DNA from: Flammula alnicola
Taxonomy: Eukaryota > Basidiomycota > Agaricomycetes > Agaricales > Strophariaceae
Direction of reading: 5' to 3'
Length of the DNA: 64,000 bases
Assembly: GCA_015499995.1 (NCBI GenBank)
Contig: JADNRV010000102.1
Coordinates: forward strand, 62,001-126,000
The position numbers and the translations under genes were made by a program. The notes below the pieces were generated by a model. The model was not told where the DNA came from. It saw only the letters and a list, made by a program, of their open reading frames with translations, and ran no database searches. Every line of letters starts with the position of its first letter. Position 1 is the stretch's first letter. This document shows positions 34,448 to 46,078 of the stretch, in pieces.

Positions 34448-35298
34448 GTTCTGGAAAGTGGAAGGATGAAAGCTTGATACTGCGCACCCACTATCGATGC
34501 TTCCTTATAAACCATCGGATAAGATTTGCCTCATGGCTCTAGTGTGCGGTTACGTGAAGGGAACTTCGAATAAGCGCCCACTCATCCGCCAGGCCGGTCA
34601 ACAGGCCAGACGGTGTGTAGATCGGAGGGTGTTTTTCCTGTGTGGTTTATGCCTGCCTAGTATTTAATTGACCTCGTATACTCTACCTTTATTTTCTATC
34701 GCAGTTATGTCTTCCTTGCTTCCCTTGAATTACAATTCGAAGTTTGTAGGTTGGGCTGGTCGAATTAGGACTTCATGCAGGAACCCTATGACGCGGCCAG
34801 CTCCAAGGACAGACCATGGGATGTCCCTCGAAGAAGAGCGGCCTTCGGAAAGGACTAGATCTTCCACCAGCTGCATCCGCTGTCGTGCTCTATGCCTCTG
34901 AAAAAGAAACTGTCAAGACAGTAAGCCTCAGCTTCAATGCGGTTCATGAAATGTGAAAAATTTAAATTTATCTGAGTGGGCCCAGTAAGAAGCATCAAAC
35001 TGCTTTCGTATATTGCCTATATATCAGGTTGCGTTTGTCGTAATGGACCAGGCTACTGGCGCCTTTGTAATCTTCAAGGGAACCCCGGGAAGTACATCGA
35101 ATTTAAGGTTGGTTTAAGGCGAAAGTTCGGGTGACGGCGGACTTGCGTCGTGATTGACAAAAAGGCGTCATCCGGACCGGGAAACGGGCCGCCTCAGCGG
35201 AAAGCCCACAACGGCGGAATTGCTCATAAATTCGAACCCATCTTGAAAAGGTTCTTCAAGATTCCCTTATCCTCCATCGATCCTACGCGTAGATCAAT
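34448..35298. other. Divergent intergenic region, helicase / aldo-keto reductase
   Basis: About 850 bases holding the promoters of the - strand helicase and the + strand aldo-keto reductase. A short + strand frame (ATG near 34707, starting MSSLLPLNYNSKF) is open for 64 codons, but I find no splice partners or motifs, so I do not call it a gene. Confidence 0.4.
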
Positions 35299-36880
35299 AT
35301 GACGCCCGGCGGTCCAAGAATCAAGCTTAACAGCGGCGCTGAAATTCCAGCCATTGGCCTAGGTAAGTCCAACCTGCCACAAAACTCGCTTGAACACCGT
35401 CTCAGTCTGTTTTCAGGAACCTGGCAGTCGAAACCGGGAGAAGTTGAAGTTGCAGTCGCCTATGCTATCAAGGAAGCGGGGTATAGAGCTGTTGACTGTG
35501 CTTGGTGAGAAACTGAGTCACTTCGTATGTTCTCCTGTCCGCTGACCCTGCAACGAATCGCGACTAGGGCGTATGGGAACGAGAAAGAGGTTGGCGAGGG
35601 AGTTCGTGCCTCTGGTGTCCCTAGGTCGGAAATCTTTGTAAGTCCCCTGATGTTCCCGTCGATAGAAACCTTGCACTGCCTACGTCTGACTGATGACATG
35701 GATTTCTCCCTTTGTCTTTCGCAGATCACCAGTAAACTGTGGGGAACGTGGCATAGTCGCGTCGAGGAGTGTCTCGACCAGACCCTCGCCAATCTTGGAA
35801 TCGATTATCTTGATTGTGAGGTCAGCTGTCTAATCGGAAATGCAAATGCTAACCTGTAGATGTGCGAACCCAATTTTCCAGTGTATCTCATCCACTGGCC
35901 TATTCCTTTGAATCCCAAAGGCAACCACCCCGTCTTCCCTACACTTCCGAATGGAAAACGGGACGTAGATCACGCATGGGATTTGAAAGACACCTGGAAA
36001 CAAATGGAGGCAGTTTTGAAGAAGGGTGAGATAAAAAGCCTCCGCCGCGCGCGTGCTTTCGGAAGTCAGCATGTGCATTCAATTCTGACGACATGCTTTC
36101 GTTTTCAGGAAAGGTCAAATCAATTGGGGTTTCCAACTTTTCCGAGGCAAAGCTTGAGGAAATCCTTCCAACTGCAGAAGTGATCCCAGCCGTCGATCAG
36201 GTGAATAGGACAATCTTCCAAATGATTAGTACAAGAACCATCACTGAACGCATAAACTGTTTTAGCTCGAAATACACGTGTATAATCCTCAGCACAAGCT
36301 CATTTCCTACCTCAAATCCAAAGGAATTACACCGCAGGCGTATTCACCACTTGGCTCCACCAACTCACCGCTCTTGACCGATGAAGTCGTAACAGAAGTA
36401 GCCACCAAACATTCCTTACAGCCTGCGGATATTTTGTTGGGCTATCTTCGTACGTTATTTACGGAACTACCCCGCCATGAAGCGTTTTCTAAAGCTTACA
36501 CATCCTCCATTTTTAGTTGCAAAGGGATTCGTGGTGCTTCCCAAGTCCGTCACGCCTGCGCGAATTGCCAGCAACTTCACAGGCGCCCTCGCAGCTGCCG
36601 AGAAGTTAGATGCTGCCGATATCGAGAAACTCGACGGCCGTGCGGCTAGTGGAAAGCAGAAGAGGTCAGTTGTTCCCGCGTTCTGTCCATCTCTATGATA
36701 TCCGTCTATCAGTGTATGTGTACTGACGGCCTCTTTATTATTATCTGTCGCAGATTCATCACCCCTCCATGGCGTACGTACAATTCTTCAATCGTTGGGG
36801 ATATATCCGAATCCTAACCTCGTCGTTTCTGTCTAGCCGTCGAACTTGGATTCGAACATTGGCCCCCGTTGCCTTTGTAG
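35299..36880 (+). CDS. Aldo-keto reductase
   Basis: Ten exons (35299-35362, 35417-35504, 35568-35637, 35725-35815, 35882-36025, 36109-36200, 36266-36449, 36517-36664, 36754-36773, 36837-36880) join without a frame error to 314 residues, the usual AKR length. It is an NADPH-dependent oxidoreductase with a TIM barrel: GAEIPAIGLGTWQSKPGEVE; catalytic Asp and Tyr in AVDCAWAYGNEKEVGEGV; catalytic Lys in ITSKLWGTWHSRVEE; His in LYLIHWPIPLNPKGN; then GKVKSIGVSNFSEAKLEEIL; cofactor-binding LPKSVTPARIASNF; and the C-terminal FITPPW. The tetrad Asp-Tyr-Lys-His is complete. The ninth exon is only 20 nt. Sequence type resembles aldehyde/glucuronate reductases and glycerol dehydrogenases. The gene lies 1.5 kb upstream of inositol oxygenase on the same strand, which makes glucuronate reduction an attractive but unproven role. 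Confidence 0.9.
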
Positions 36881-37257
36881 TCGCTGGAACGGGCGTGTAG
36901 AAGATTCTCTTTTGATCGGATTCAATTGTATGAAGTGAATAAATGTCGTCACCACAGTAGATGCCGCTTATGCCCGGAATGTATGTACAGAAATACCCAA
37001 TGACTTTCACCTTCTGTAGGGCTAACCTTCGGAAGGACCACTCCATAACTATGGACGACATGCGAGAAAATTAATTGACAGTCGAAGATTCAGAAGTCCT
37101 TTCAAATTGTCTGTGAACATTGTATGCATATTCTGAGTATTGAGCGGTTATGCGTTACCCATCTACTGATGTGTATGAATGTTACTTGGGATGCAGTAAG
37201 ACTACGTGATGAGATGGGTGCAATACATAACACATCGTCAATTGTCTTGGCTACCGT

Positions 37258-38148
37258 TTACCTCCTCAGCGCGAACATCGCGGAGCCGTAAGGATCTAAC
37301 CGTAGGGCAACAAGCTCTCCTGTGAGAAATCTATGCAAAGGCGTATGTGAGAAGAACGGAGGAACAAAATGTAGTACTAATGATGCTGTGTGGAAAAACT
37401 TTGAAGATACTTGATGGAGTTCGTCGATGATGTTGCTCAATATGAACTTGGGAACTCTGGGAATTGAAGCGCTCTGGCCTGCAATTGTCCCATGGATATG
37501 ATGATGCTCGTGTTGCTGTATAGGTTCCTTTGAGGGGCGCTTGACAGGTCCCCGATCCCCGTGAGCAGTTTGCGAGAGTACAGATCGAAGATCTCAGTAA
37601 CATAGATATTGAGATCAATCTCGAAAATGAAGTGGTGCATGGGCGACGCCGCGACGGACTTACTCATTCCGACTCTTTTTCTGAGAATTTGCGAGTAAAG
37701 CTGCCCTATCCCCTCACGGAAGTTTTTCGGCGATGAAAGAGGAGATGACTAGACACCCGCATCGAAGATTTCCCCATTGCTCAAAGTGCGTTTCATTATC
37801 AGGGTTATTTTCGATGTAGATGCTCGTCTGACCTTGAAAACCTCATTACACGCGGCCAGCCTGAGCTTGATAGGTGCCAAAGAACGTATAAAGACTTAGA
37901 ATGACTTCGGTGTTGGGTAAATGGGTATCCATTAAGGAATAATGTTCAATGGAAAAGTCGAGTCCTTTCCAAAGAGTGCCCACAACCCCCTCACGGAATC
38001 GCACGGAAGCTAAGCTGACCTTGAGGGGTCGAGGATGAGCCTGGCCAGGGATTGGACAGGGAGAGACTAAAAGCCATGCGAGCCGTCCTAGCAACACGTG
38101 GCAACGGGCGCGTGGCGTTCGCCCAGATCTGGACTTGCCGCTTCCCAA
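37258..38148 (-). CDS. Unidentified - strand protein-like region
   Basis: On the - strand several open pieces have protein-like composition: LASVRFREGVVGTLWKGLDF followed by SIEHYSLMDTHLPNTEVILS (about 37850-38020), VFKVRRASTSKITLIMKRTL (about 37780-37840), NFREGIGQLYSQILRKRVGM joined to SKSVAASPMHHFIFEIDLNI (about 37600-37720), and a tail GELVALRLDPYGSAMFALRR ending at 37258. The pieces FREGVVG and FREGIGQ hint at an internal repeat. Stops between pieces require introns or missing bases that I could not place with confidence, and I do not recognise the family. Treat as a hypothetical gene or relic. Confidence 0.35.
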
Positions 38149-38423
38149 GCCCAGCGAACATTCAAATGATCCTATAATCCCATGAAAATCCGCTGAAACC
38201 CATCAATTCTTATATGTGGTTGCAGCTGCGAACTTTTGCATTACTTTTAATAGTCCCGTTGTAATCGCCGATTGGAGATCAGCTCTTTCGAATTTGAGCT
38301 GGCCCATTTCTTCATCGCAGATCTCTTTTGGCGACTCATAAAAGGCCGGAGTCCTTTGGTCGGAATGGTCAACACCCTCTGCTCTCCGATACCGGCCACT
38401 CTCTTCTCTAAACACCCCCAAAA

Positions 38424-39722
38424 ATGCCTAGCATTCCCACTCAAAGCGGTCATGAGCTTGATGTTACTTCTGACGCTATTGATAATGGTGCGTTTGCGAT
38501 TTCTTTCCTGCGTCACGTCGAATTGCTGATCATGACCTTCGTTTTCAGTGAATATCATCAAAGGCAAAATGTGGAACGATAAATCCGAATTCGACGAGTC
38601 GCTGGACAAGTCTCAGTTCCGCGACTACGATGCCGCTTGCGACCGCGTGAAGAAGTTCTACAAGGAACAGCACGGTCTGTTATTACGAGTTTCTCAGAAG
38701 ATGTAAAATTGTTGCTGACCATGCATGTACAGAAAAACAAACGGTGGCCTTCAATATCAAGGCCCGCGTCGACTTCAAAAGCGGAAAACGTGCTCGTATG
38801 GGCGTCTGGGAAGCGATAGAGTTGCTCAACACTCTGATCGACGAATCAGACCCTGATGTAATTCCACTGCCCTCAAAGTTACCCTCGTTCTGGCGCTCAT
38901 GACGTCAATTTCACAGACAAGCATGTCCCAAATCGATCATCTCCTTCAAACGGCTGAAGCCATTCGAAGAGACGGAAAACCCGAGTGGATGCAGGTAATA
39001 CATTACTGTCTATTTCCCAATCCAAAGCTTATCCCTGGAACAGGTGACTGGTCTTCTGCATGACCTTGGGAAACTGCTATTACTTTTTGGCTCAGAGGGC
39101 CAATGGGACGTTGTCGGTGTAAGTGGATCTTCATTGATGTTTCTTGACCCACCGTAGCTCACATATTGTTTCAGGATACTTTCGGTAAACATCTACACCT
39201 TGGATCTCTTCAGTAGGAATTCTAACGCTTCTCACACTATTTAGTCGTCGGTTGCAAATTCTCGGACAAGATTATCTACCCTGAAACGTTCAAGAACAAT
39301 CCAGATTCCTGTGACGCCGTGTACTCGACTGAATACGGCATTTACAAGCCGCACTGTGGCCTTGACAATGTCATGCTGTCTTGGGGTCACGACGAGGTAA
39401 GCCGTACCAACTCCATCGTCTTTCTCATGCCTGACTAACCTTTGATTGACTTTAGTATCTTTATAATGTCCTGAAGGATCAAAGCTCCCTGCCCGCCGAA
39501 GGTCTGGCCATGATTCGGTACCACAGTTTCTACCCATGGCACAGAGAGGGTGCCTATTCACACCTGACCAACGAAAAGGACGAGCAGATCCTTGAAGCCG
39601 TCAAGGCCTTCAACCCTTACGACCTATACAGCAAATGCGACGAACCTTGCAACGTCGAACAACTGCGACCGTACTACCAAAACTTAATCGCAAAATTCTT
39701 TCCTCCCGTTCTCGACTGGTGA
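38424..39722 (+). CDS. MIOX: Inositol oxygenase
   Basis: Eight exons (38424-38487, 38549-38674, 38733-38857, 38917-38994, 39044-39118, 39175-39184, 39245-39396, 39456-39722) give 298 residues without frame error. The enzyme is a non-haem di-iron oxygenase that converts myo-inositol and O2 to D-glucuronate. Iron ligands and signatures are present: [20 protein letters not shown] (His-Asp pair of the HD-type fold), [20 protein letters not shown] with [31 protein letters not shown], and the C-terminal [16 protein letters not shown]. The upstream His of the site falls in the region [15 protein letters not shown] or earlier and was not individually confirmed. One exon is only 10 nt. The start [20 protein letters not shown] is supported by the donor after DN. 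Neighbours suggest an inositol/glucuronate context. Confidence 0.92.
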
Positions 39723-40096
39723 TTTGTTCTTCCTGCTTTTTTTCTTGTGCTTTCTGCTCTGCTCCACATAGATGCTTGCTATCCCTCCCGCTCACGATAA
39801 TGTCTTGTTATTTATTTCCCAAAACTCCTAGACGATCCGGCCACAATCCCTCACGCCTGGCGTTAGACTTCGGCATGGCCTTAGATTAGTAACCATATAC
39901 CTTAATTCCGTTGCATTGTATCGATACGCTATTCTCCGTCGATCCCGAGAATAAACCTTTTTAACGTTCCGCCGGCGATATACATTCCCAGGGCCAGTAC
40001 GATCAGCGGCAGATTTCGGCTTGGTAGCAGAGATACCTCCGAGATGCAATCCATCATTTCACAAATTTCGAATACACCCTTCTCCTAGATACCACC
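39723..40096. promoter_or_regulatory. Spacer between inositol oxygenase and HAD phosphatase genes
   Basis: 374 bases between two genes on the same strand. The pyrimidine-rich 3' flank of inositol oxygenase is followed by the leader of the phosphatase gene. No specific site is assigned. Confidence 0.4.
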
Positions 40097-41464
40097 ATGT
40101 CCGAACCAGTTGCTCCTGAAAGTACTCTTCCATACCCTCCTATCCACCAAGACAAGAAGGTCATCGTATTATCTGACTGGTTGGTTTGCGAATTTAAACT
40201 TCTGTATCGTGACTAAGGTCGAGCTCTTTTCTTTCTGCAATACCACAGGGATGGCACGATCACTACATTTGATTCAAATGATTGTACGTCATCCACGCGA
40301 AACGGTGCCTCTTGACTGAGATCATTATTGATAATTGTGCCGATCCCAGATATGACGGACAATTTGGGCTTCGGGAAAGCGAAACGGCGGGAAGGCAACC
40401 TGGAGATTCTTGCCGGTCAAGACACATTCAGGTGTGAAATCATAAATGTCCTTAGGCGCCCAACGCATTTACTGACTTGATTATCTGCGCTATCAGAGAT
40501 GGATTCCGGAAAATGCTCGCGAGTGTTGTCGCGAATGGCCATACTTTCGAGCAGTGCAAGGAAATTCTTCGACAAAGTACGTGGGATACTACCCATATGG
40601 AAATTGTTGGCAGCTTCTAAAGCGCCTACAAAATGGTCCAGACATCAGGTTGGATCCAGGCTTCAAGGATTTCTATGACTGGTGCAAAAGCAATGATATC
40701 CCTGTCATCATTGTCTCCAGGTAAGTCCGGGAATAATCAGATGCTGGATCCCGTCGTCGTCGTTGCCACCGGCGGCGGCCCTGCATCCGACTCGGAGTCG
40801 TCCATTCCGTTTGACTGAACGCATATTTCAGCGGAATGGCTCCACTCATCCGAGCAGTCCTCTCAAACCTCGTCGGCCAAGAAGCAGCAGACGAAATCGA
40901 AGTAATAGGGAACGATGCGACAGTTTTTCCTGACGGAAAATGGGAAATCAAGTTCAGACACCCATCAAGGTGAGCATCCTTGCAAGTGCGCCCTGCGGAG
41001 CGGGAGCGGGATCCGCGTGCAATGCAAAGTGCATGCGCAATCACCTGCATTTTTTTAATTGTGCTGGATGCTGTTGAATCCAAGCTCATATATGCGTATT
41101 ATTCACACACAGCGGTTTCGGGCACGATAAGTCGCAGGCGATCCTCCCTTACCGCAGGTTACCAAACCCTCCGACCTTGATTTTCTTCGGCGATGGAGTA
41201 TCAGGTACGTGTTTCCTCTATCTTGGTCCAACCTAGTACGGCCGCCCATCGCTGATGTACCTGGGCCCGACTAAAGATATTTCGGCTGCGAAGTATGCCG
41301 ACGTCCTCTTCGTGAAAACGAAGGCAGACGGGGAAAACGATCTCGCGGTGTACTGTCAAAGGGAGGGAATTAAACACACATTATTTTCGGATTTCGTAAA
41401 GGTCTTGCCAGTGGTGGAGTCCATCGTAAAGGGGGAAAAGTCGATCGACGATGTCGTCGTATAG
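40097..41464 (+). CDS. HAD-superfamily phosphatase (MtnX/PHOSPHO/serB-like)
   Basis: Eight exons (40097-40179, 40249-40283, 40350-40431, 40497-40576, 40642-40720, 40832-40969, 41113-41204, 41277-41464) give 258 residues with all phases consistent. HAD motif I is KVIVLSDWDGTITTFDSND with nucleophile and acid Asp; motif II is PVIIVSSGMAPLIRAVLSNL; the motif III Lys is in the region GHDKSQAILPY; and motif IV is PTLIFFGDGVSDISAAKYAD with the metal-binding acidic residues. The cap sits between motifs I and II (GKAKRREGNLEILAG, DGFRKMLASVVANG). The substrate of this fungal subfamily is not established; relatives act on phosphoserine, phosphocholine or methylthio sugar phosphates. It is the third gene in a same-strand run with AKR and inositol oxygenase. 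Confidence 0.88.
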
Positions 41465-42073
41465 ATTGGTATAGACTCTAGAACGCTTCAGGTTAGCGTC
41501 CTCCATATACTATTAAGTACACATGCGAGAATAAAAAGGACAGGCAGGGAGGTGCACATGTAGATGCGATGGTAGGTACATAATAGTTGGACGATATATA
41601 AATCGATACAAGCGAACGAAAGCTCGGAGATGCCCATTGCTGAGTTCCTAGGGGCTCGCCCTTACTCTTTTAGTGTGTTAACGTTTAATAAAGGGTCTGG
41701 ATGTCCACCGAACAAAAATTATGACAACTGGAAATTGAGGCTGATTGAGGGTGTTTAGAAGTGCCATATGGCGATGAGAGCGTATCCGTGAGCCACCGCT
41801 GAGATCGCGCTCGGATTATTTCTGGCCAGAGATCGAAAAGGATGGGAATGTTTTCAGAGGTGGTCATTGCGATGGACAGATTAGCCAAACAGAACCCAGA
41901 TGGATGCAATTGCGCGAGTCACAGCAAAGAAACCACAATTTGATGGTTGTGGTGGCAGGAAGATATGCGATAAGCGAAGAAACCGCCATTTGGATGGTGT
42001 AGCGAGGATAAAGCTTCGGAGGAAGGAAGGGGAAAGCATTCAAGGTTTTCCTGGGATTTCCAGTTTTCCACAA
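41465..42073. other. Convergent 3' intergenic region
   Basis: About 600 bases between the HAD phosphatase (+) and the TBC gene (-), so both flanks are 3' untranslated or spacer sequence. The phrase ATTTTGGTTGTG... like palindromic composition noted around 41930-41960 is not strong enough to call. No gene seen. Confidence 0.4.
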
Positions 42074-44228
42074 TCATGAGCCCGACGATAATCCGTTCGC
42101 TATCTTCTGGCTTATCCCTGCAAGAGCGCCTCCAAGCCACCCACCCAGCCGTTTCCAGTCCTTCGCACTCCCATGGTGCGCGTGTCCATCGGCAAAATAA
42201 AATAGGCCATGGCCGCCAGCTGCATTGCGCGCCTTGATCCCATATACCGCCATCGCCACCCCCAACACAAGGACCGTGCCCGCAAGCATTGTCTTCTTCT
42301 CCATCTGTCCGAATGGCGACTTTCGCAGTTTTCGCCGTTTGCGTCGCGCCTTGCCAGCTTCTTTTCCCGCCTTGCTGCTGCTTGGCGACTCCTTCTGATC
42401 GTAGTCGACTTCCACGTAAGAATAGACAACGAGTTCGGGATGCGAAACCATAGCTTCGGCCGTGTGGTCTGACGGTAAGGCCGAAAGTGATTCAGACCAC
42501 GTAAACACCACGCTCTGCGGGCCCATTATTGACGAGAGCGCGAGTCCAGAATGTGATGGAGGAAATTTCTCGTACAACTCATCGGCCTGCTTTAGGAGAT
42601 CGGTAAGGATGAGCATGGGGGCCTTGAACTGCGCATGAACAGTGGGTGATGGTATGTCAGATTCTTCAATCTTCACGGGGTTAACCACAGATGTAGTCGT
42701 CCCGTTCGCTGGTATCTGGGAATTTTTTGAAGATGATAGAGAGTCTGTATCTCCGTCTTCCTTCGGTGGGTGTTCGCTAACCTCCGATGTGTGTTCGCTA
42801 ACCTCCGAAATCGAATCGTTATTCTGCGGAGGAATTTCGTTGGAGCCGATCGTTGGGCCAAGCGTTTCCGGAGAATTCTCGAGATCGTCGGGAGGTCTGC
42901 GACTGTCGGAGGGTGCTTTCTCGTCATCTGAAATGGGGTCGTCGTTGTCTCCTGCTTTGGTATCTTCTGATCTCACGTCCGTGGCTGAAGTAGTGAGCGG
43001 ATTGGGTTCTCCATCCTCCTTGAAAAAGGTGTTATCGTTGTCTGCTACTGAGTCCTCCTTTTTCCACGGAAATGTGTCATCTTCGTCCTTCTGCACATCG
43101 AAAGGACCATCTGCAAGATGTGGCAGGCTGCTGAGCAGCGAGTGTATCATTCCTTCTTCCTCCTCCTCTTCCAGTCTTATGACCTCTTGTTTACGCGAAA
43201 GAATGATCTAGACGCTGTATTGTCAGCATGAATACAGCTATAGTCCGAAAGACAGATAACTTACAGCAGAGGCTAGATATACCGAAGCTACTGGAGGTCG
43301 ACTTAAAAGGTAATCAAAAACGTGTTGGATGAGAGGGAGGGTGGGCATATCATGGGAAAAGAGGGTTAACAGATTGGACAACGCATAGAAAGGAAGAGGA
43401 GAGGTCCTTCGCAGGAAAGGGTTAGTCACGATGATTGACGGTGTCCAAGAGTGAATACATACTGCTCAAGTATCCGTGCATAGTCTGGGTCGGCTAGTCG
43501 AAGTAGATTTTTGGTTACCCTAGAATTCGTATTTCAATTTTTGATTCAGAGACGTCCAAAAATAGGTACCTCAATAAACCAAGCACGGGCTCCAAACCCA
43601 GTCCCATAGAATCTCTAAGTCTGTGTAAGCTGAGCTTCTCCACGCATGGTAGCTGAAGCTCGGGCGGCAGTGTCAGGAAAAAGACAGTGACGATGTCATG
43701 GTACCCCTGAAGGGTAACTGTCAGCTAATGACAATATTTATGGGCCATGCACATACTTGAAAATAACTCAGTCGAGGGCGCTTCCGAAACAACGATACAA
43801 GGAGTTGGTGAAGACCAGCTTGAAGAATCTCCCTGTCGATTTTTGGCTCTGTAATGAGATGATCAACGGATTGCTGGGCGAGAGGAAATAGTTTATTCCC
43901 ACCCACTGGATAGAGAACGAAACTACGGTCTGTGTCGAGACCAATCTGCCGTTCGTCTTGGTGAGGAGATTTCTCATTTTCTGAGGAATTAATTAACAAT
44001 TCCTCTTCTATCTGAAGCTTCTGTTTCGAAGCATGGAGGAGTTTGGGCCTATCGCAATAGTGAGAATATGAACTTGTGGTGGAAACATTCAATCCCAACG
44101 CACCAAATGTCTACGCGCTCCTCTCCAAATCCTCCTTGCTCTAGGCTTTTTGCTCGTAGTCCCTCCCAGTCAACTTCGGGTCGCTTTGGCTTCGTATCAG
44201 CGTTCGTAAAACCCTCATCAGATAGCAT
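42074..44228 (-). CDS. TBC-domain Rab GTPase-activating protein with C-terminal membrane anchor (TBC1D20/Gyp8-like)
   Basis: Multi-exon - strand gene starting MLSDEGFTNADTKPKRPEVD at 44228 (exon 44228-44104), then 44048-43757 and 43706 downward, with the last long exon ending at 42074. TBC hallmarks: EERVDIWPKLLHASKQK; the arginine finger motif IGLDTDRSFVLYP (IxxDxxR); the glutamine finger RLSYFQGYHDIVTVFFL (YxQG); KLSLHRLRDSMGLGLEPVLG; SPLPFYALSNLLTLFSHDMP; and VASVYLASAIILSRKQEVI. The C-terminal half is acidic, Ser-rich and probably disordered, then carries one membrane span, TMLAGTVLVLGVAMAVYGI, just after a basic KARRKRRKLRK patch. This architecture is that of TBC1D20/Gyp8, an ER/Golgi-anchored GAP for Rab1/Ypt1. 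Both catalytic fingers are present. Confidence 0.87.
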
Positions 44229-44870
44229 AGCTCAGGTGCATCGAGAATTCAGAGTGAGAGAGTTGCGGGGTAAGGGACGCTGCCTTCCGTTGCTTGTTTG
44301 TACGTATTGTCCATCGTCCTCCTTTGCACTCCAACGTGCATGCTGCCCACGACGACCAAGACGAGTTGGACGACGATGATGACGATGACGGCTTGTTTTT
44401 TAACAATTCGTCCAGGACTAAGTTCTGAAGTTCTCTGCGTATGCTGGAAATATCTTTTTAGTGTCAACACACGCTGTGGCCTTCCTCAAGTCAAACGATT
44501 AGCCGAGACCAGGACCCTGCAAAGCTCTCATAAGGCGCAGTTAGAACCTCTCTTCACTGTCGGAATCGACCGCGGGGCGTGTTTGCAAGGCGGCTAACGG
44601 CCACGAAGCGCATTGCGCCCAGAACTCATGACTGAACAGCCTTTCACATAAATAGCGACGGAGACTTGGAGCCTTCTGCTGCGTCGGTGACGGAATTTTC
44701 TGCCCGCACGCAACCTCGAGGCAGTCCCCTGCAACAGCTTTTTCAACTTGGTACAGAACCTTTATTTCCCTCCTTCCATCATCCTAGAGGTTCAGGTCAG
44801 TCTCTATCATCACCTCCTATCTTATCGCCATGCTGAATGTCTACAGTAACCAAATTGTACCGTATTCAAG
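44229..44870. other. Divergent intergenic region, TBC gene / small secreted protein
   Basis: About 640 bases containing the promoters of the TBC gene (-) and the small secreted-protein gene (+). A short CGACGA/GATGAC-rich segment at 44355-44395 makes several unsupported open frames on both strands. Confidence 0.4.
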
Positions 44871-45143
44871 ATGCAATTACCTTTTTGCTCCGCAGTCTTT
44901 CTCGCAGTCACTTCATTGGCTCTTGCGTCATCCGACATCACCCACAACGGCGTCAACACTGGTTCTATCGACCCTATTGCCCTTTCCAAAGACGAGAATA
45001 TAGACCAATCTTCGAAATGGAACTGGCCTACTCCGCATTCTCCTGTCGCCTCACAGCCAGAAGGAAGGAACGTTGATCCCCAAAAACGCGAATCTCAACC
45101 GCGACAGCGTATAATCCGCCGAAGACGCCGCATCCATCCGTAA
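44871..45143 (+). CDS. Small secreted protein with basic C-terminus
   Basis: An intronless frame of 90 codons. The first 20 residues, MQLPFCSAVFLAVTSLALAS, form a good signal peptide with a likely cut after ALA-S. The mature part (about 70 residues) has no cysteines, is Asn/Asp/Ser/Pro-rich (GVNTGSIDPIALSKDENID, SSKWNWPTPHSPVAS), and ends in a strongly basic run, RQRIIRRRRRIHP. Dibasic and polybasic sites could be cut by Kex2-like proteases. The family is not recognised. It could be a secreted effector, a cell-wall or nucleic-acid-binding peptide, or a peptide precursor; I cannot decide. The CAAG before ATG and the pyrimidine-rich leader support this start. Confidence 0.55.
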   Translation: MQLPFCSAVFLAVTSLALASSDITHNGVNTGSIDPIALSKDENIDQSSKWNWPTPHSPVASQPEGRNVDPQKRESQPRQRIIRRRRRIHP

Positions 45144-46078
45144 TTCTATTGCTTTGCTTTAAACTCTTGGTAGACGTGAGTGCCCAGTGAATTTCGTGGA
45201 GAATTAGAACTTACTTATGTCCATGCAGCACTTGATTCACTGCTTTCTAGATTCTTGCTACTTCCGGACACTAATAGACGATGATTTTGCATTCCGATAT
45301 AGACTTTCTCCGAATAGAACGCTCCCAACGATATGTATTATGACATGACTCGCATTGCACTTGCCTTGCCTCAATGATGTAGTAGAACCTCACACGATTA
45401 GCACGGCGCTGAATATATAGATGTACATATTGTCCATGTACACCGATCGCTCATCTTATTCTAAAAGATAGAGAGCTGCATGCAATGCTGATTGATATAC
45501 GGTAAGAATTGCTTATCCGCATTCAATAACCCTAGCACATGCTGTCTGAACGTTATTATCGATTTTCGAAGGCAGGTACGTACAACGCTAATCTGTCTGT
45601 GGAATTCCATATTTATTATTATCCGTGCGAGTTAACTCCAACAGTCGGTGAGAGTGTGATACAGATCCTAAACCTGTCAGTAGCGGGGTTGCTAGGTCTG
45701 ATAATGTCTTACCCAAAATATCATGAAGCTCGGGTTCGGATATGAATGTCATTTCGTCGTAGTGTAAACTGGAATGGAGACGTCCCACAAGACATATGGT
45801 AATTGAAAGCTGGATGTAGAGGATACTGACAGCATGCAGCTCGCGAGAGATGGCCGTGCCTCAAAAGAGGCACAAACATGTACCATGCGCATTCACGCAG
45901 ATCGAATTTCTCCTCTGAGTCTCAAGTCATGCTTTTTTGGCATGGTTCTATGCCGGTCTGTCCTCCCAATCAGCTTTAGCACCTCTTGCCACCGCTCATG
46001 TATATCTGGAGGTGTCTGCGACAGTTTCTATTGAAAGATGAACATCAACTTCCGCCTTACATGAGGAATGATCCAAAC
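45144..46078. other. Intergenic, no recognised gene
   Basis: About 930 bases. Short open frames at 45539-45745 (+) and 45588-45788 (-) overlap each other and have no recognisable motifs or splice partners. The right end is the 3' flank of the NACHT gene. Confidence 0.4.

Noticed and set aside
34668..34901. Small + strand open frame (MSSLLPLNYN...)
   Set aside because: Arg/Ser-rich composition typical of non-coding sequence, no homologous motif, and it sits in a divergent promoter region.
42642..43211. 189-codon + strand open frame, Ser-rich
   Set aside because: Antisense of the acidic Ser-rich region of the TBC protein, where biased composition leaves the opposite strand open.
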